Source: a bacterium (lineage in GTDB: Bacteria > 4484-113 > JALSIF01). Taken from it: a DNA stretch of 6,161 bases. The stretch spans positions 1 through 6,161 of the forward strand of contig JALSIF010000025.1 of the NCBI GenBank assembly GCA_026981635.1, written 5' to 3'. Under the pieces are notes generated by a model, which was not told the origin of the DNA, made no database searches, and saw only the letters and a program-made list of their open reading frames with translations. Positions 5,110-6,161 of this stretch are shown here, in pieces (within the stretch, counting starts at the first letter, position 1; each line of letters begins with the position of its first letter). The translations under genes were made by a program, and so were the position numbers.

Positions 5110-5922
5110 TCATGGGAAGCCGTCGCTTCCTACCATCACCCCTTCCTCCTCCAGAAGCCGCCAGGCGATCCGGCGAAGTCCCGGGCTAGCCACCGCCTCC
5201 GGGCTCCCGACCAGTCTAAATACCAGGTACTCCCGTAGAGCCAGCTGGTTCAGTCGGTGGATGAGAACGGTGCCAAAGTAGAGCACCGAGCCAGCCAGAG
5301 CGAGAGGGAAAAAGCCCAGAGCCAATGCTACCAGCAGCAGGCAGCACCCGCCAGACAGACACCCTACGGGGTGATAGGTCCGCCTGGTGAAGGTAAACAT
5401 TGGATCGGGATAGCCCGCCAGGGGGGGGAACAGGTGGGCATCAGCTACCACCCGGTCAAGGTGGGAGTAGAAGCTGGTTCGTCGGGTGGGATTGCCCCTG
5501 GGGGGAAGGTCACCTGCCGCCCTGATCACCGAATAGTAGATCAGGGGGTCAAGCACGATAAGCATCAGACCAAGCTCTCGATCTATCAGGTTCCAGCGCT
5601 GAAAGTAGATGCGCAGGAAGTGTTGGCCTAGTTGGTGCCAGGCGTAGATCACCAACAGGGCAGACAGGGGAAGGGCGATCAAAACCGCCAGCAAAAAGCT
5701 AGCCATATCCCGCATCCCACCAGGGGAAAGGGTCTGTCCAGACCAAGGAAGCATAAGGGGAATTAGCGAAAGAAGACCCAGCACCAGCCCCCCTAAAAAA
5801 CCCAGGAGGATAAAAAAGGCGGGAAGCAACACGAGGAAGAAACCGGCCAACCAGTAGCTGTGCCACACGGCCCGCACGCGGCTGCGGTGCCATAGAACCA
5901 GATCTGAGTGAGGTCCAACCAA
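5110..5922 (-). CDS. Multi-spanning membrane protein of unknown function
   Basis: The 270-residue product is not one I recognise. It has a short basic N-terminus (WHRSRVR). Hydrophobic segments lie at about 23-42, 44-60, 73-94 and 117-133, and another long one at about 190-223 that could span once or twice, giving five or six membrane passes. Between them, about residues 135-185, is a polar loop rich in Pro, Arg, His and Tyr. A Cys-rich stretch, GCLSGGCC (about 187-194), opens the last hydrophobic region. The C-terminus (about 240-270) is soluble and charged. The start is TTG at 5922; a TAA lies two codons upstream in frame, so no earlier start is possible. In-frame GTG codons at residues 16 and 19 are alternatives. 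No good Shine-Dalgarno is seen; GGGGG lies upstream. Stop is TGA. It is on the same strand as the tRNA and diverges from the gene at 6038. The gene is likely real, but its start and function are uncertain. Confidence 0.7.
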   Translation of the reverse strand: MVGPHSDLVLWHRSRVRAVWHSYWLAGFFLVLLPAFFILLGFLGGLVLGLLSLIPLMLPWSGQTLSPGGMRDMASFLLAVLIALPLSALLVIYAWHQLGQHFLRIYFQRWNLIDRELGLMLIVLDPLIYYSVIRAAGDLPPRGNPTRRTSFYSHLDRVVADAHLFPPLAGYPDPMFTFTRRTYHPVGCLSGGCCLLLVALALGFFPLALAGSVLYFGTVLIHRLNQLALREYLVFRLVGSPEAVASPGLRRIAWRLLEEEGVMVGSDGFP

Positions 5923-5972
5923 ACTTTAGCCCCCAGCCCTGGGATCCCCTGCTCAACTAGCAGCTCACTTTA

Positions 5973-6007
5973 TCCCACACCCAACTATTGAACGGCCTAG
6001 TGTGGGA
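5973..6007. repeat. 8-base inverted repeat TCCCACAC / GTGTGGGA, candidate operator or leader hairpin
   Basis: Perfect 8-base arms (5973-5980 and 6000-6007) flank 19 bases in the 115-base gap between the divergent genes at 5922 and 6038. The right arm ends 17 bases before the Shine-Dalgarno of the right-hand gene. It could be a two-site operator (arm centres 27 bases apart) or an RNA stem in the leader. The rest of the gap shows no gene and no clear promoter; TTGAAC at 5988-5993 resembles a -35 box but has no -10 box at the proper distance. Confidence 0.42.
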
Positions 6008-6024
6008 GTGATGCAAGCTCTGGG

Positions 6025-6031
6025 AAGGAGG
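6025..6031 (+). promoter_or_regulatory. Strong Shine-Dalgarno AAGGAGG for the gene at 6038
   Basis: AAGGAGG stands six bases before the ATG at 6038, exactly the same spacing as for the gene at 602. It supports the ATG as the true start of a gene that runs off the window. Confidence 0.85.
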
Positions 6032-6037
6032 ACAAGA

Positions 6038-6161
6038 ATGAGTCTTAGTGTCCGGGGGCTCAGAATGGCCTCAGCCAATACCTGGGGTCTGGTGGTATTC
6101 TTTACTGCCTTTGCTAACCTGTTTACCGGGAATTATGCCGTCACCCACCTGAGCATTCTGG
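6038..6161 (+). CDS. N-terminus of a membrane protein (3' end outside window)
   Basis: Forty-one codons and one base are visible, starting at an ATG behind a perfect Shine-Dalgarno and open to the right edge. The protein begins MSLSVRGLRMASANTWGLVV. It has a short basic N-terminus and then a hydrophobic segment (about residues 16-33) rich in Phe, followed by TGNYAVTHLSIL. This looks like the first helix of a polytopic membrane protein such as a transporter, but too little is visible to name a family. It is divergent from the membrane protein at 5110-5922, and the two may or may not be related in function. Confidence 0.75.
   Translation, partial: MSLSVRGLRMASANTWGLVVFFTAFANLFTGNYAVTHLSIL

Noticed and set aside
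4869-5189. Open frame on the plus strand beginning MRQKKSGRRDSNPRPPPWQGG
   Set aside because: RDSNPRPPPWQGGVLPTELLP is the classic false protein from the antisense strand of a tRNA-Gly gene. It also runs over the tRNA promoter.
5257-5631. 124-codon open frame on the plus strand opposite the membrane protein gene
   Set aside because: The minus-strand frame has a coherent multi-spanning membrane profile. The plus-strand product shows no recognisable domain or ribosome binding site.

Overview
The window is an ordinary-looking stretch of bacterial chromosome, moderately GC-rich. It holds seven protein genes (two cut by the window edges) and one tRNA. The mix is PdxT (the DXP-independent vitamin B6 route), RuvA, a three-domain DsbD with a signal peptide, an exported protein that may have a CsgG/LpoB-like fold, and a tRNA-Gly without an encoded CCA. 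This suggests a free-living bacterium outside the well-studied enterobacteria. I cannot name the lineage from sequence alone. I see no transposase, integrase, phage gene, CRISPR array or toxin-antitoxin pair.

Layout, left to right. At 1-522 (+) is the 3' part of pdxT. At 602-1399 (+) is an exported protein of unknown function with a perfect Shine-Dalgarno. At 1406-2017 (-) is ruvA, read from a GTG start. At 2082-2708 (+) is a cysteine hydrolase of the isochorismatase superfamily, divergent from ruvA across a 64-base promoter region. At 2705-4699 (-) is dsbD, whose stop codon overlaps that of the hydrolase. At 4884-4956 (-) is tRNA-Gly(GCC), behind a promoter with perfect -35 and -10 hexamers. 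At 5110-5922 (-) is a multi-spanning membrane protein I do not recognise. At 6038-6161 (+) is the start of another membrane protein.

The genes do not form one pathway. Coding strand switches repeatedly (+ + - + - - - +), so most genes appear to be transcribed singly, and the two convergent pairs meet with almost no space between them. DsbD would carry cytoplasmic reducing power across the inner membrane to cell-envelope thiols. PdxT supplies ammonia for pyridoxal phosphate synthesis. RuvA works on Holliday junctions with RuvB and RuvC, neither of which is in the window.

No obvious new system is present. The points most worth a second look are: RuvA appears to lack the acidic-pin residues; ruvA looks leaderless (TATAAT six bases before its GTG) with similar short leaders at neighbouring genes; a 13-base palindrome overlaps the ruvA -10 box; an 8-base inverted repeat lies upstream of the right-hand gene; and two envelope proteins cannot be assigned.
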